From Aphanomyces cochlioides (Eukaryota; Oomycota; Saprolegniomycetes; Saprolegniales; Verrucalvaceae): DNA of 64,000 nt. A model generated the notes under the pieces. That model was not told the DNA's origin and made no database searches. It worked only from the letters and a program-made list of their open reading frames with translations. This document shows positions 11,114 through 23,521 of this stretch, piece by piece. Position 1 is the first letter of the stretch. Every line of letters begins with the position of its first letter. The DNA is taken from positions 496,001 through 560,000 of the forward strand of contig JAHQRK010000030.1 in NCBI GenBank assembly GCA_019828595.1, in the 5' to 3' direction. The translations under genes were made by a program, and so were the position numbers.

Positions 11114-11137
11114 GCCATTATTAGAGATTTTACAGTA
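11114..11137. repeat. Right TIR of the pogo-type element (with TA TSD)
   Basis: 24 bp ending GATTTTACAGTA, perfect reverse complement of 9587-9610. Confidence 0.92.
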
Positions 11138-14100
11138 CTATGGTAGCAATTATCCGGGTAAGGGAAGTCTGTTCAAACCTCACCCATGAAAGTATGGGCA
11201 GCCAAAGATTTCAAAGATAAATATTTAGAAAGACTACCGAGAGAGATTGTGTCGATCGTGAGCATATATATACCTATGAGAGTTATGTTTATTTTACTGA
11301 AAAAGAGGAAACTGTATCCGGATAACTATCCGAGGGGATGATGGAGGCCTGACTTTCTTTTTCATCGGGACACTCAAATATACTCAATTCGATTTAAGGC
11401 TCATACTGCAGTGTCTTTCACCCTCCTAATAGATGTCGCTCCATATTGTGCTAAACTGCTTCATACATCTCAAACAGAGAGGAGGCACTGGGTATAACGG
11501 CAATTTAAGCTCACAAGGCATCAAATTTAGTCTCCATTAACGTTACCCCTCTTGATCTTCTCCGTTCGCAATCCCTCGTTGTGTCAACTTGCTTATGATT
11601 GCACTTCTGAAAACTATTAAGAGGGGGAAGGGCACTGTTGGTGCTCGAGCTTCTGTGACCCCCTAGCCCCGGCAATATTGAGTCTATGTGTAGTAATTTG
11701 CAAGCGTCGTTTGTCTGTCGAGCCGAGCCACAACCAACACAACCCTGTATCACTCATATAAGTCCTTATGGCGCTAACCGCACGGTAGCTTAGTCCTGAT
11801 ACCGTAAGTTTAGTCAATCTGCTTATCGTTCGCCCTATACAATCCAAGACGATATCAGTAAAATGGAGCTACCACAATCTTCAGCACTCTTGACCATCAT
11901 ATATCACATGGGGGTGTACATGGGGGAATAATTGGGAACTTGTCGATAGATCCCACCTTTCTCATGTGATTTGAAGTCTTGGATGTCGATGTTTTTCGCC
12001 CCCCCTGGATCCCCCTCGAGGTAACTTACCCGAGAACGATGTACGTTTTTGTTTTGGCCACAGGCGCAACGCCGCGTGAAGTACCCGGAAAGAATTTACC
12101 CTGGTAGGCCTGACAGCAATTCCTCGGACGGACTTACGGGTTCAACGAACAATTTCACAACCAGGGCGACACCTACGCTATGCTGGGGATGCCCTGAAGA
12201 CTGTTAGCTAGACCTTACTGCACTTTTTAGACGGAGGCGTAGAAGTCAGAAACGAGTGAAATGAGGTTTAGGAGGTTACATCCGAATATCACCACCGACG
12301 TGAAAGCAACGACGTGTGTGTTGTTGCAACAACCTTTGGCGTGAGTGGTAAGACTGTAGAGCCGAGCCAACACAGAAAGTACACATTCCAAGTGGCCAGT
12401 TGATCGTTATTTAATGGTCCGACATACTTTGAGATTCTCATTGCTTCTCAATCCACTCCCCATGTCGCCCTATCAACAACATAACGACACCCAAGAGTAT
12501 GCACACTCAATAACGTCAATTTCATAGTGAACTCTGAAGCTACTCGTGCAAAGAGGATCGTATCATTGTTTCCAACTGCTTCCCCCTTGAGCTATTTTCT
12601 TCAAGGATAAAAAATACTGATTGCTTCATCATCGAGGATAAAAACCTAATTCAAAGGTTTATTATATTTGACGTTGTCTGCATACGCATGGTATTAATAC
12701 CCCGATTCAGTAGAGTAACGATATTTGTGCGGTTTTTATCTTTTGAGCTTCCTTTTTAGGCTTATAGTCGTGACGACGAGGCCAACGCCTCGGCTCCACA
12801 GTACTTACATCGTATCCCTTCGTTGGCGGATGGAATAATGCAAATTTGAATCATTTTCGCGATACAAAAATCAAAACATATTTTTATATTTATATTATAA
12901 TATTGCTAGTTCGCTTGACATTCAAAGAGGCATGAGGCAGCATGAACACGCGATCGACGTTTGAGGCGCACTTTCGGACGACGAAGACTCATCAACTTGG
13001 CATCTGTATCGACAGAGGAAACATCTCAATCGCGTTGGCTGGAACTCAGGCAGGTGATTGCCAGGAAGGAAGCGAAATGACGGAAGTTCCAACTTCACGT
13101 GTTTGCTCGCAACAACTTTGGTGTTGTCGGGCCTCATACGCTTTCTCAATTGTGGCTCAGCTCTCTGCTAAAAGGCACCGTCCATCATTAAATCCCAAGC
13201 TAATTGAATTCTGAATTCCTTGTGGTCGATATTCTGTGTAGGAGAAGCTGTGTTACGCTCACCACTTCGACATCCACATCTTCGTCCTCCTGCAGCGGAC
13301 CTATCACCTCGACCACGTTTATCGGAAGACCACAATTCGGCCCAAACTTACTCAATTTTGGTCGTTCAAGGCTTGTTTGAAACTGTATTGAGTGGGCAGC
13401 TCACCATGAGTAGTTAATTGCTGTTACTCACTCTATTTCACGAGTTATGATGCTTCAAAGCTCAAAATTTGTGGAAATGATGCAAATTTGCATCAGCCAC
13501 CAACGAAGGGATAAAACCAAATGTAGGTTATTTTTAGGTTTAAATTTGATTTTAGCTTCCTGCATTCTTCAAAAGTTGTCGACCTGAACAATAATTAAGC
13601 CATGAGGATGGAGCGTTGAAAAATATTTTAGCATTGTTGCTTAGGCTTATCCGCTAGGAAATCGTGTATGTCAAGACATTCAAGTCACAGAATCCTTATG
13701 CGGTTGAGGACTCATCTGGTTTATTACATCACCACTTAGGTTTTTTTATTCAGCGGGGTTCCACTGTGCAGCTTTTCCACAGAGGGATATATCGCAATTG
13801 TCGTTGGTTGTGGGTCGGTTTGGCACCCACTCATCCGAGGGTTATGTATGTGATTGTTCGCGGTTATGCAAGCTCTCTCATGCCATCGGGTCTTGGCTGT
13901 CCTTTGCGTGGAAAATTCGATAAAAAAATATGCCAAACATGTGAAACTTGCAGCTTTATCATGTCGATATTTTCACCAGAGCTCGATGCTCCCTCTCTCG
14001 ATTGCAACGGAGTCTATCCACTAGAGACAACGATGCCACCAAAGGAGTATATCATTGCACGGATATGACGATTGTCACGCGACTCTTTTGAAGCGGAATG

Positions 14101-16441
14101 TTTCGTGGATTCGTACATTCCATACAGTTTATCGTTGCCGAAAAATTCCAATAAAGCTTACCACATTACGGATTTCCCATGCTCTCTTCTGGGATTTCCA
14201 GTTTGCCTTAGCTTTAACAAGATAAGCAATAACTATTGTTTCTTTATAGCTGTTAAAATTCGAAGGAATTCGGCGATTTGCAAGGTTCCACTTGTTTGAA
14301 ACGAATGGCGAACATAACAAGACATTTCTAGTCACATAGTTGGACGACTACGACCATCTACGACGACAACTAGCTGGATTTGAGCTGCCTCTCTCCATGT
14401 CTTGCGCTCATTTTCCAATGTCCCACGCGGTGCCAAACCCAAAAGTTGTAAAATATGGACGCGCCTTCGTTTGACACTGTTGTGATTGACGTTTCGATTT
14501 CACCCAATGCACCAGCGCAGCCCAATGCCAGTCAAGAAGCCATCGTGATGGATTTGGGCATCATCGACATGAATGGACCTGCCGCACAAGCAGCGGCGAC
14601 GAAAGCCAAGTGAATATTTGTAATTTAAATAGCAAACCTCCTTTCTATCAATGTCTGGTCGATTGTTGCGACGGCGTATATCACTTTGCAACGATTCCAC
14701 ATACTCAAACCAAATGGTTCCACGACGAACTCGTATGGATGTCTTCATCATCCGTAAAACTGACACAAGAACGAGCTGGATTTCAACGTCAGCGCTGACG
14801 TTCTGCCACGTCATCCAGGCTGTCAAAGTCGGGGTTGAAGGGGTTTACGATTTAAAGGCTTATTAATATATTCCTGTGTGTATGACGAGTAGGCAGCGTG
14901 TTTCATAGCTAATAGACACACAAGTTGTAGTAAACAAAAGTCAAAGTTGATATTACGCTCTCGTTTTGCCACGTCATGAATAATTCCCTCGTATTTATAG
15001 TTACGGTGGCAGCATTAGAAGGGGTTTGGGGTTGAAGGGGTTATGGAACGGTCAAAATGGATTTTGTTGGCTCACGACAATGTCATTGTTATGCGTTCTT
15101 CGCTGTTACAAATCTCATACTAATGTCAAGAAATGCTGACGTGTGGCCTTGCCATGCACGCTGTCTAGCCCTATTTTTAATGGGCTTTAGGGTGACTTTG
15201 GCCGTGAATATGGTCTGATTAAGCAAGAAAACGACCGAATTCGCAGCAAGATAACTTTAATCACTCAGAGCACAGGATTTTAGGGCCCCCGAGAGAGCTG
15301 TGATTGCTTGAATTATAGTGGAAGCACTCGTGGCCTTTCTTTCTAGCGACTGATAGCTTGTCTGATCGGGGCAACGAAGGGGTATATTATTATATCACGA
15401 TTTCACATCGTGTAAAAAAGGGAGCAAAAATGTGCGTCCTGCTTGATGAGTTGTCTAAACCATCCGATTTCTTGTGATAAAATTCCATGGGGGCAGCCCA
15501 AGTCACTGTTTCCATCAAAGATACCAAGACGATACAAATGCCTGCGTCCTTGTAGCGAGTACACATTTGAAACGAAAAGTTTCGCGGCCTGCCTGACGTG
15601 ATCGAGCCTTTAACATGTGGACATTCATCCCACGTTATGGAGACACTTTCACCATCTTGGGCACACAGTTTACTTCTCGCTGGCCCTCGAAACCATTTTT
15701 GACGACCTAGGATTTTGACATTGGTTGAGGACTGCTAATTGTATTCCAAGCAAACTAAAAGGCGATAGCTCATTCGCAAGGCCATGGTGATTTTAAGACT
15801 AACTTTCGTAAAGCATTGTAGAAATTAGTCTACCTGTGGGCTTCAAAATTCTAAGACCAATCACAATAAATTATATTGTCGATGTCGATGCGAAGTATTT
15901 TGATGAATTTTGGCATAGTGTAAATCTTCACCGACTTGTTTCTTGCTAATTCAAGGCCTAGACCACGTCTTCATGCTGTGTTTTCTTTGGACGATGCTAC
16001 ATTTCAAGGCCGACTTGGGCGTTTGTGCTCGATTTGGAGATGGCAATAGCTCATCAAACACGTCCAATGACGCGCGGGGATTCAGTGTGACGAAAATATG
16101 GGCTTACTCGTTGGTAGTTTAAAATCTGTGAGTGCTTTGAATTCATCTATCAAGTTACCTTCCATAGAGGTCATTCAAATGTCTACTTTTCGCGTTTCCA
16201 TATTATTTTTTATTCAAATGAAGGCTAAGTTGTCATCGAAACGAGATAGAGGGATATGTCGGGGCAAGATCTAGCATCTAATTTAGCAAATAGCAGTGCT
16301 TAGGGGAATACTTGGGAGTACAGTCCTTACTTACTCCGTCATAGTCTCATTCAGCAGCAGGGGGGTTCAGTCTACTTGATACCAGTGCCTTCAGTATATG
16401 CAAAAGGAGTAAATTTCAGTGCTGCCAGATATGAGAGGCTT
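11138..16441. other. Gene-poor region, 5.3 kb
   Basis: No multi-domain gene is supported. It contains TATCCGG-type motifs near 11149 and 11315, and a possible transposase tail at 12922-13149 (listed separately). There is a 134-codon plus frame (13664-14068) that lacks an ATG start and family features. There is also a small ATG frame at 14455-14613 (52 aa, MDAPSFDTVVIDVS...) without recognisable homology. Similar short strings (ggggttgaaggggtt near 14831 and 15030) suggest eroded repeats. Confidence 0.4.
12922..13149 (-). pseudogene. Possible DDE-transposase C-terminal relic (piggyBac-like tail)
   Basis: The minus frame encodes HVKLELPSFRFLPG, then HLPEFQPTRLRCFLC, then CSCCLMPL. A basic stretch ending PTRxRCxxC followed by a distal CxxCxxPL is like the Cys-rich C-terminal tail of piggyBac-type (DDE_Tnp_1_7) transposases. 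No catalytic core is visible upstream and there is no ATG start, so at most this is a fragment. The assignment rests on pattern memory only. Confidence 0.2.
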
Positions 16442-18979
16442 CTAAGAAGAGTTTTGTAAATCATTCAGCATGGTCCCACGAAAAAATAGGACAAATGGTT
16501 CGCTTTTAGTCGGTATTTCTTTGTTGTCCATCCACACCTGAGCCGAATGACCGCATAAAAACTCAACAATCTCAATTGCAGTCGGTCGAGCCATTGGATC
16601 CATCTGCCAGCATTTTGTCATGAAAGTCCACAATGGTTCGAGTTTTGGATCCAAGTCTTGAGGCTTATGGGGGCGATCGCCGTCGCTCTTGTATATTTCT
16701 CTGACAATTTCCGCTTCACAGGAGTCTCGAAATGGAATGTCGTTGCACCAGATCTCCCAAAGAGTCATACCAAAAGACCACACGTCCGATTTTGTTGTCA
16801 CACTTTGAGGATTAAGATATTGCTCAGGGCTCATCCGACTTCCAGCCCCCTTGGCATGTATATTTCTGCTTTCCACCCTTGTGACGGTTCGACTAAGTCC
16901 AAACTCAGCGATAGCAACGGTGTTTTGAAAAGTGACCAAGACATTGTTGCCTTTGATATCTTGATGAATAATGTTGGCATTGTGCAGTGAGGCCAATCCT
17001 ATCGCGAATTGGTATACCATGGGAATAATAGTCTCTGGCCAGTCTCGAACATATCGACGGATGTTTGTCTGACACATTTCACTGACAATAATCGGCCTCG
17101 GAATATTGGTACAAACGCCGATCAAAGTTAAAATATATGGCTCATGCGACACAGCTTTCCATATCTTGATTTCTTTGGATATATGACCTACTGAATCTGC
17201 AGAATCGGTTTCACTGCTATTAAATTGCTCGACAGCTACTAGTTGACCGTGATAAACTCCCTTGAAAACAGAAGCTGAGGCGCCTTGCCCAAGACAAGTC
17301 TTTTCAATCGTGGAATCAAAATCGACATCATCCCCTGACACTGTCCACGGTTGAATCATATCCGAGCTGAGGGAATTTGGTAGCTGGCTTGCTTGGACTA
17401 TCAGGTCAAGTGTGTGTTGTATCTGTCTTTGGCTGACTTGGACTTAGTTTTCAAAATTGCCCGCGCGTTGGATATTGCCAAGTGCGACTTGGTGCTCATA
17501 ATGTTCAAATCCGCGCTGAATTTGAACTGTCGAGTCTCTCATTCTGGCTATTTTGCTTTCATCGTTGACGATCTGCATGATCGATTGGACTTGCTCGTCA
17601 AGACGATGCATATTCTCGACCATTTTGCCAATGTCATGGTGTACATCTTCAAATGTTCCAACGACTTGAATATCGAGGCAAATATTCATTTCTTCAGTGG
17701 CTTGACGGAGACGGTGTTGAAAACAGATGATGTCGGAGCGAATGGCTTTTATTGCTGCAAGCTGCTGCGAATTGTCCAGTTGTACTTTCAATGGCTGTGA
17801 CTTGAGCAATGTGAATTCCCAGTAATTATGAATTTCTTTCAAGATTTTGTAAAGCTGTGGGTGATGATCGTCTTTATAACGTGGCGTACAACACGCTCCA
17901 CCATAAGCGTTGTGGCTAAAACACTCTCGCGTTGAATCGAAACCATGAGCGATGTTGCAAAAATCTCTCGTGCAGTGCTGATGATATTTGATGCCATTTC
18001 TGCCGAGTCTTTACAAGCGTCTTGGATGCGTTCGATCGCTTCTTTGATCAAATAGACGCCTAAATTATAAAGTCAACTCCTTTCCAGTATGAAAAATAGC
18101 AACTCACGGGTTGAGCCATGGTTATGGCATTCATCTAAACGTGAATAGACAGCGCTGTCGTCAAGTCCAAGAGCAGCTTCGTCACCAGCTTCCGCCGTGT
18201 CGTTTCTTTGGGAGGTAATTCCATCCTAAAAAATATAAAAGGCGAGGATGCTCTCATATCAAACCTTCGTTGTAGAGTGCATGCTAGCTCCAGCATCCAA
18301 GAGCAGTTTCACAATGCCAACGTTGCCCGATTTTGACGCCATATACATTGGTGTCCAGCCAGCCTATTTACAACAATGAACGAAAATTTAATTGAGATTT
18401 ACTTGATATGCGGCATTCACGTCGGCTCCTCTTGCAACGAGGACCTGGAGGATATCGTCCATTGCGTAGAAGACAGCTTCATGGAGGGGAGTATTGCCCG
18501 CCTAGTCTTGTTGAGCCATTTTAAAATTAAAATCACCTTGTAACGTTCACGACGTCGATTTGTCCAGCAACGACAGCCCGATGGAGGGGTGTGTTTCCAT
18601 TCTATACCACAAAACGTGAGTGTTCAACAAGTCTTGTCGAGTTGTACATTCATCACGACGTCAACGTCGGCACGATGAGCGAGTAACACTTTCATGACAT
18701 CGGCGTTTCCTCTTTGTGAAGCTTCTAGCAACGGATTGTTGCCAAACTAGTCATTTTCTCGATGAAATTTGCAGAAGATGAGTGGCGTACCTTGTCTTTT
18801 GCCTTGGGATCCACACCGGCACACAAGAGTTCGCGCACACAGTCGGCATTTCCATCTTGAGTGGCTTTCATGAGTCGTTCGTCTTGGCCAAGTATTTCTA
18901 CCGTGTTGGCGCCGCCATTGGGAAGGCTATTAAAGCTCAATGAAGAGATGGATCTCCGCCGTCTGTCGCCAAATCCCAT
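16442..18979 (-). pseudogene. ANK - helical module - pseudokinase gene, two lesions
   Basis: ATG at 18979 (MGFGDRRRRS). ANK exons: ERLMKATQDGNADCVRELL, FGNNPLLEASQRGNADVMKVLL (99 nt), a shortened NGNTPLHRAVVAGQIDVV, AGNTPLHEAVFY, AGWTPMYMASKSGNVGIVKLLL, then a DGITSQRND tail. The helical module starts at IKEAIERIQDA. It is frameshifted near 17840 and rejoins at KEIHNYWEF. A TAA at 17444-17446 replaces the Gln of FENQVQ. From there a 305-codon frame holds a kinase fold without catalytic residues. The beta-3 Lys is Glu44 (VAVEQF), HRD is HQD (132-134), DFG is EFG (152-154), and GTLNW is GAGSR before MSPEQ. The C-lobe is complete. It is either a true pseudokinase later broken by two mutations, or a decaying gene. 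Confidence 0.78.
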
Positions 18980-19223
18980 TGAATATGAATACGCTCAGTT
19001 GTGATATGACTCTTGTGGGTCTTCTCCCTTGGCGAGACGCTGGGTTTTTGTTCTCCAAGATGGAAATTCTCGCAAACACTCTTTGAAATATGTCGGAGAA
19101 GTCGAGAAGATTGCAAACATTTCGTACGGACAACACAAGCAACACCAGATTCAATGACTTTCCGAGGAAATCATGTTCATTTGAGCAATGAGGTTGGCAA
19201 AAGCGACTTTATATCTGTCCAGG

Positions 19224-19874
19224 TCATGCGATGGAGACCACGATTGTAACGCTGCCTGCGAGTACAGTGTAGATTTTGTAACTTTCAAGTTTTTGGGACA
19301 GCACATAGTGTGAGTCAAGGAGAAGCCACTGCCGTGTTGGCAACTCAGCGAGTTCGGTCAAACTTTCCATCAAAAGTTGCTTTGAAGTTGCTACATGGTG
19401 GCATGACACGAATTTGTCCAAGTGCATCCGAGTGTAGGAAGAAAACGAAGTTCAAGTTGATGTTGAGAATACCAGTACAAGTACAACTGCCACACATCCC
19501 ATCAAAATGACGTCGTCAGGGCCAAGTTGGCTCAAAATATTTCCCAAGTTTTGGCTTCTATCCACAATAAAACTAGACGGATATAGTACTCGGCTATAAG
19601 TGTTTATAAACACCGTTGTAGTCGCAACCAAGCCCCAACAACGGAGGATCCGAAAAAAACGTTTCTTCCAGTGCATGACGCGTACTTGCAGTTATATTTT
19701 ATCAAAGATTCAGCGATTTGAACAACACCTATACTCCAACTTGTCGAGGGTCTCGTAGAACAGTTGGCAGTTTTCAATGGAGCCCAAGAACCCAACGCGT
19801 CGTGGAAGAGTCCCAGACTCGATTAACCGTGATTCAATCATATCGACGAATTTTAACGCAGTTGTCCGTCTCAT
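19224..19874 (-). pseudogene. Possible small multi-pass membrane protein gene, eroded
   Basis: The ATG at 19874 opens MRRTTALKFVDMIESRL, then GFLGSIENCQLFYETLDKLEY. After a possible donor (gtgttg, 19728), frames continue with HWKKRFFRILRCWGLVATTT and VLYPSSFIVDRSQNLG. Then come two hydrophobic stretches, DVILMGCVAVVLVLVF and YTVLAGSVTIVVSIA. Together they suggest about three membrane segments. I could not find splice joins that keep one frame, so this is either a pseudogene or an unresolved intron structure. No family is recognised. Confidence 0.3.
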
Positions 19875-19933
19875 TGTGAAATATTCTACACCTTTTAAAC
19901 TTCGAGTTTAGGGCATCGGAAGTTTAAACTTTA

Positions 19934-19960
19934 TACTGTAAAATCCACAAAAATAGCCTC
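19934..19960 (+). repeat. Orphan pogo-like terminal repeat
   Basis: TACTGTAAAATC followed by an A-rich run matches the first 12 bases of the pogo-type TIR at 9587. I see no partner end or transposase nearby, so it may be a solo end or a short non-autonomous relative. Confidence 0.3.
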
Positions 19961-20435
19961 TGAAAAATAATACTCTTAAACATTCTTTACAACATTACTA
20001 CGTATATTTGATGGCCATGGTGTTGAAAAGCACTAAAGAATCATCCTGGAGTGATTATTTCACTTCTAACCGAGCTCTCTTTACTTCATAAACAGTAAAG
20101 CGCGAAAAGGAAAGGTTGTGCCACCGAAAGTACGCGATTCCCAAGAAACCGACATTATGTTGTATAGGTGATATACCTCTTATCATTTATACACCGAAAT
20201 TATAAATTTTCAAGCCAATGTGAAGGTTAAAAGGAAACCTGAATCTTCACAGTAGCATCTTCAGCTTTGAAGATGGAGGATGAACAGTGGAGGTGAATAG
20301 GTATAGGTTAAAAAATCTCGTGTTCCATTGGTAGATATGATTTAATTTTTCAAGCCTTGCTCTCCATTCTCCATCACCTTTTTTCGTGGTGGAAGAGGGT
20401 GGTGAAGGAGGGAACAGTGAATACCATTCAGAATT

Positions 20436-21473
20436 ATGAGTAAGAGCTCAATTGTGTTCTGGCACAAGGACGCCTGTGCAAATCCGTCTTGCCTGTGTGG
20501 CAAGTCGTCGATCGAGCTACTTCTTGAATGGCTACAGGCTCACCATGGCACTGAATACGTCAACTTCGTTCGCTGGCGCGGTGGCACGAGGACGAAAGAC
20601 GGCTTGAACAAAATGGGACTTGCCTCTGAAATCTCTCAAATGATGAAACGAGAGCATGGCATAATGCGAAATGTGGACAGCATCAAATCAAAAATTCAAT
20701 AATTAAATGACTCAAACAATAAGGCGCATGATTTCATGGCTCAAACGGGGGAAGGCATTCTGTCGGCTGCACAAGATGTGCTGTGGGTGTGTGGACAACC
20801 CTGAATATTTGAATCAAGTTCAAACTATAAAGGTAGATATATTCGATGCCATGTTTGGACTGATTTTGATAGGAAAAACAAATTCGCATTTGTAAATATT
20901 GGGATATATTGAATGATGTCATTGGAGATAGAGCTTCCGTGACACCAGTGTTCAGGGCATCTAATGAAACCTCATCTGTCATAAGCATGGAGCACTTATC
21001 TAGCGCCGTCGAAAATGGTAAAAGGTCGTGCTATTTTTATTGTATGAAGTTAATTATTGCAATTGAGATAGATGTAGATTCACAACAAGATGAAGGTGAC
21101 AACTACAGCAACCACTACAAGCCAGGCTCGCCCCCAAAGTCGGGAGAAAATCATAAACGATCACTATCCTCTCGTTCGTTCTCTGAAAGCTTGAAAAAAA
21201 AAGATGAGACTCACTGGAAAGAAGTCTGTCAACTTGACAGAGTCGATTGTCCAAGGCATGCACGCACAAGCGCAAGTGCAAGCTTCAATGCTTGAGTACA
21301 AGCAAAAACAGGATGCTCTGGAACTTGAAGTGAAGCAAAGAGAAGTCGATTTGAAAGAGCAAACGTCAAAACATGCCGAAGTGATGGAGCAGTCAAAGTT
21401 GATGGCGAGCGTAGGATTTTCAAAAGAAGAAGTCATGAATTATCTTAAAGAGCAGCTAGCTAATCCTAAATGA
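20436..21473 (+). pseudogene. Harbinger-associated Myb/SANT-like protein, broken
   Basis: ATG at 20436. The N-terminus (ELLLEWLQAHHGTEYVNFVRWRGG..KDGLNKMGLASEI) is the trihelix/Myb-like domain of oomycete and plant Harbinger partner proteins. After KSKIQ an in-frame TAA (20700-20702) interrupts, and the same frame continues LNDSNNKAHDFMAQTGEGIL, a typical next helix. An intron probably removes about 20819-20872. The following exon reads CKYWDILNDVIGDRASVTP. A long A-run near 21190-21202 breaks the frame before the C-terminal coiled coil (MLEYKQKQDALELEVKQRE), which ends at TGA 21473. The protein would guide the transposase to element ends and to the nucleus. Confidence 0.7.
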
Positions 21474-21490
21474 CAAACTGCTTTATGCTT

Positions 21491-22677
21491 TCAAAGTTCA
21501 TTGTCATCATAGATACGCCAAAACTCTTCAGCGTACAGGTGTCGGATATCCTCAATTTCATTGCCATCGAAAGTGAACCCTGTCGCTTGAGTCGAGCTTG
21601 TATCGTTTTCAGTCGTCGTCTCATCATAGTCATAAATATTTGTGTCCCAGTCATCTTCGTCGTTCAAGAGCAAATTGTGCAATATTGCAGCACAGCGGAT
21701 GAAAAATATCATTTTCATAGCCCCGGATTTTGTGGATAGATCGATACGCATGCCACGCAATGACTGGAATCGACCTTTCAGTAGTCCAATGCAGTGCTCA
21801 TTGACATACCTGCATTTAACTAGAACTTTATCATCTGAGCTCTTGTCAGTCCAAAGACACGAACCTTCCTGAACGCTGACATTATATGGCGCTGGTTGGT
21901 GTAACCACTGTCAGCTAACAAATATTCGTAAAGCCTGAAATACTTCTGGGCATTGAGCATTAGTGCGCTACTATTCCATACACGCTTGTCGTTGGCACAG
22001 CCAGGCCAACCAAGGTCCAAATGAATGATTCGCTTTCTATCATCACACACAATCATACCAGCCATGCCATAGTAGCCCTTTCGAGAATAATAATCTTCTC
22101 CATTTACTGAAGGTTTGACGTACACGGGGAACAGTGTGCGATCCACGAAACCAATGCAGTGGTTAAATCCATGGGCTAATGCAATTCGTCGACTGATTGA
22201 TCTTCTCTCGTGAACGTCGGGCCATGTAACCACATTCTTTTCGAGAGACAATATTGCTACAGTGCATCGTTTAACATACATATCAATACAACCTTCGGAC
22301 AATCCAAAGTATCGCGCTAATATACCAACACTGCCACCATTTCCATATCTCCCCAATTTTGACAAAAAAACAAGAAGCTGGTCCTCAACAGGAGCTTGTT
22401 CTGTGGTTGACTTGGACTGAATTACTTTGTGCCCAGTAATGTTTTCTGCAATGTATAAAAATAAGTCTTTTGAGACTCTCGCGTCTTGTCGAAATCGTGT
22501 TTCGTCCAAGCCACAAATGAATGTGAAGGGTGCAGCTTGCTTTGGAACTTTGTACATTCGTGGACTCAAGTATCGTGAATGAACCACGGCACAATAGATT
22601 TTGGAAATGTAATCGTAGATCCATGGGTCGAGACAATTCAATTCACCATTACCACACTGGACAAAGAATGAGGACAT
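21491..22677 (-). pseudogene. PIF/Harbinger DDE transposase, one frameshift
   Basis: Likely ATG at 22677 (MSSFFVQCGN); the upstream in-frame region has a stop. Core motifs run in order. First come an HTH-like segment (GSVGILARYFGLSEGCIDMY) and the first Asp in CIGFVDRTLFPVY. The second Asp is in WPGCANDKRVW. Then YLLADSGYTNQRH. After a 1-nt shift near 21835, the Glu of VNEHCIGLLKGRFQSLRGMR. The C-terminus is acidic and ends at 21491. All three DDE residues exist but in two frames. Related to the DDE_4 / Harbinger nuclease family. Confidence 0.85.
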
Positions 22678-22739
22678 TCGGTCTTCCAAACATGATAGCG
22701 ATCGTCAACTCCAATTGCTTGATAAGCACTTGACGAGAG

Positions 22740-23521
22740 GAGAGTCTAACCATTGTGGAATACACGAGCGAAGTCCACCCTTCACCAAACAATTGTGGGG
22801 ATCTCAAAGCAATGAGGAGAGAAATCGAAAATGATCATGATTGGCCAAAAAAATTCATTACACATGTGGCGTCATTGTCGCCTCCACCCTTGATTTTCAG
22901 CTCTGAAACCCCCTAGTACATTGGACTCTTCCTGGTACGATCAAAAGGGGATGTGGACTTTGACGTCGCAGATATAAACTATTTTCGACCGACTTGCGAG
23001 CAAAAGAGAGACAAAACCGTGGCATTCTGCAAGCCCTGTTGGAACAAAACGACAACGGTCACGTGAGTTTTTTCTAGATCGTGTCGTGTTCGGTTGAGTG
23101 TCCACGACGCCACCCAAACATCGTCGTCCTGTGGACTGCAATTTCAACGCATGGATTCCAAATGTGACACGGGTAGGGTGCGAAGGACGTTCATTCCCAC
23201 ACAGGGATGACTGGACAACATCACAGTTCTCCATGCGACTGCAGCTATAATCTTCAATCAGAACTGGAATAAATACAAGCCCTTACTTGAATATCGCCCC
23301 GTTGGAAACCAGCTATGAGGTCACTACTGTTGCCAGAAGTCGCAACCTTCATAACCCTAGTCGCTAGGTTTTAAAGAATAAAACCAGATAAGACCAACTT
23401 CAACATTTTTGATTCGCAAGTACATGTATTTTCGATTTGTTTCTTTTCTCTGACTTCAAGCAAGCCAGCGCGCGCTCGGTTGGTGGGACGAAAGGACGAC
23501 ATTGTGCCAAGGCAAGACACC
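22740..23521. other. Intergenic, no supported gene
   Basis: This lies between the Harbinger transposase start and the next ANK-kinase start. Short frames only. The 23.4-23.5 kb part is the probable promoter and 5' UTR of the ANK-kinase downstream. Confidence 0.45.

Larger units (their letters stand above)
9587..11137 (+). mobile_element. pogo/Tigger-type DNA transposon with perfect 24-bp TIRs
   Basis: TIRs at 9587-9610 and 11114-11137 are perfect reverse complements (start TACTGTAAAATCTC). The outermost TA on each side fits the TA target-site duplication (TSD) of Tc1/mariner-pogo elements, giving an element of about 1.55 kb. A single transposase frame fills the inside. Subterminal G-rich runs (about 9611-9650) differ between ends. 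The element sits about 55 bp upstream of the ATG of the minus-strand two-kinase gene, so it has probably displaced that gene's promoter. Confidence 0.92.
18980..20435. other. Intergenic, with a possible decayed membrane-protein gene and an orphan transposon end
   Basis: Only low-confidence signals occur here: the minus-strand membrane-type frames (19224-19874) and the TIR-like string at 19934. The rest (19980-20435) is AT-rich 5' flank of the Harbinger element. Confidence 0.4.
20436..22677. mobile_element. PIF/Harbinger-type DNA transposon (two divergent-family genes, tail to tail)
   Basis: The pair of genes is diagnostic: a Myb/SANT-like DNA-binding gene on plus, and a Harbinger DDE nuclease on minus, converging at about 21475-21491. 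I could not identify terminal inverted repeats or the 3-bp TWA target duplication, so the limits given are coding limits only. Both genes carry frame lesions. Confidence 0.75.

Noticed and set aside
13664..14068. 134-codon plus frame
   Set aside because: It starts at GTG, has no family motif, no splice context and no neighbour support. Likely a chance frame in gene-poor DNA.
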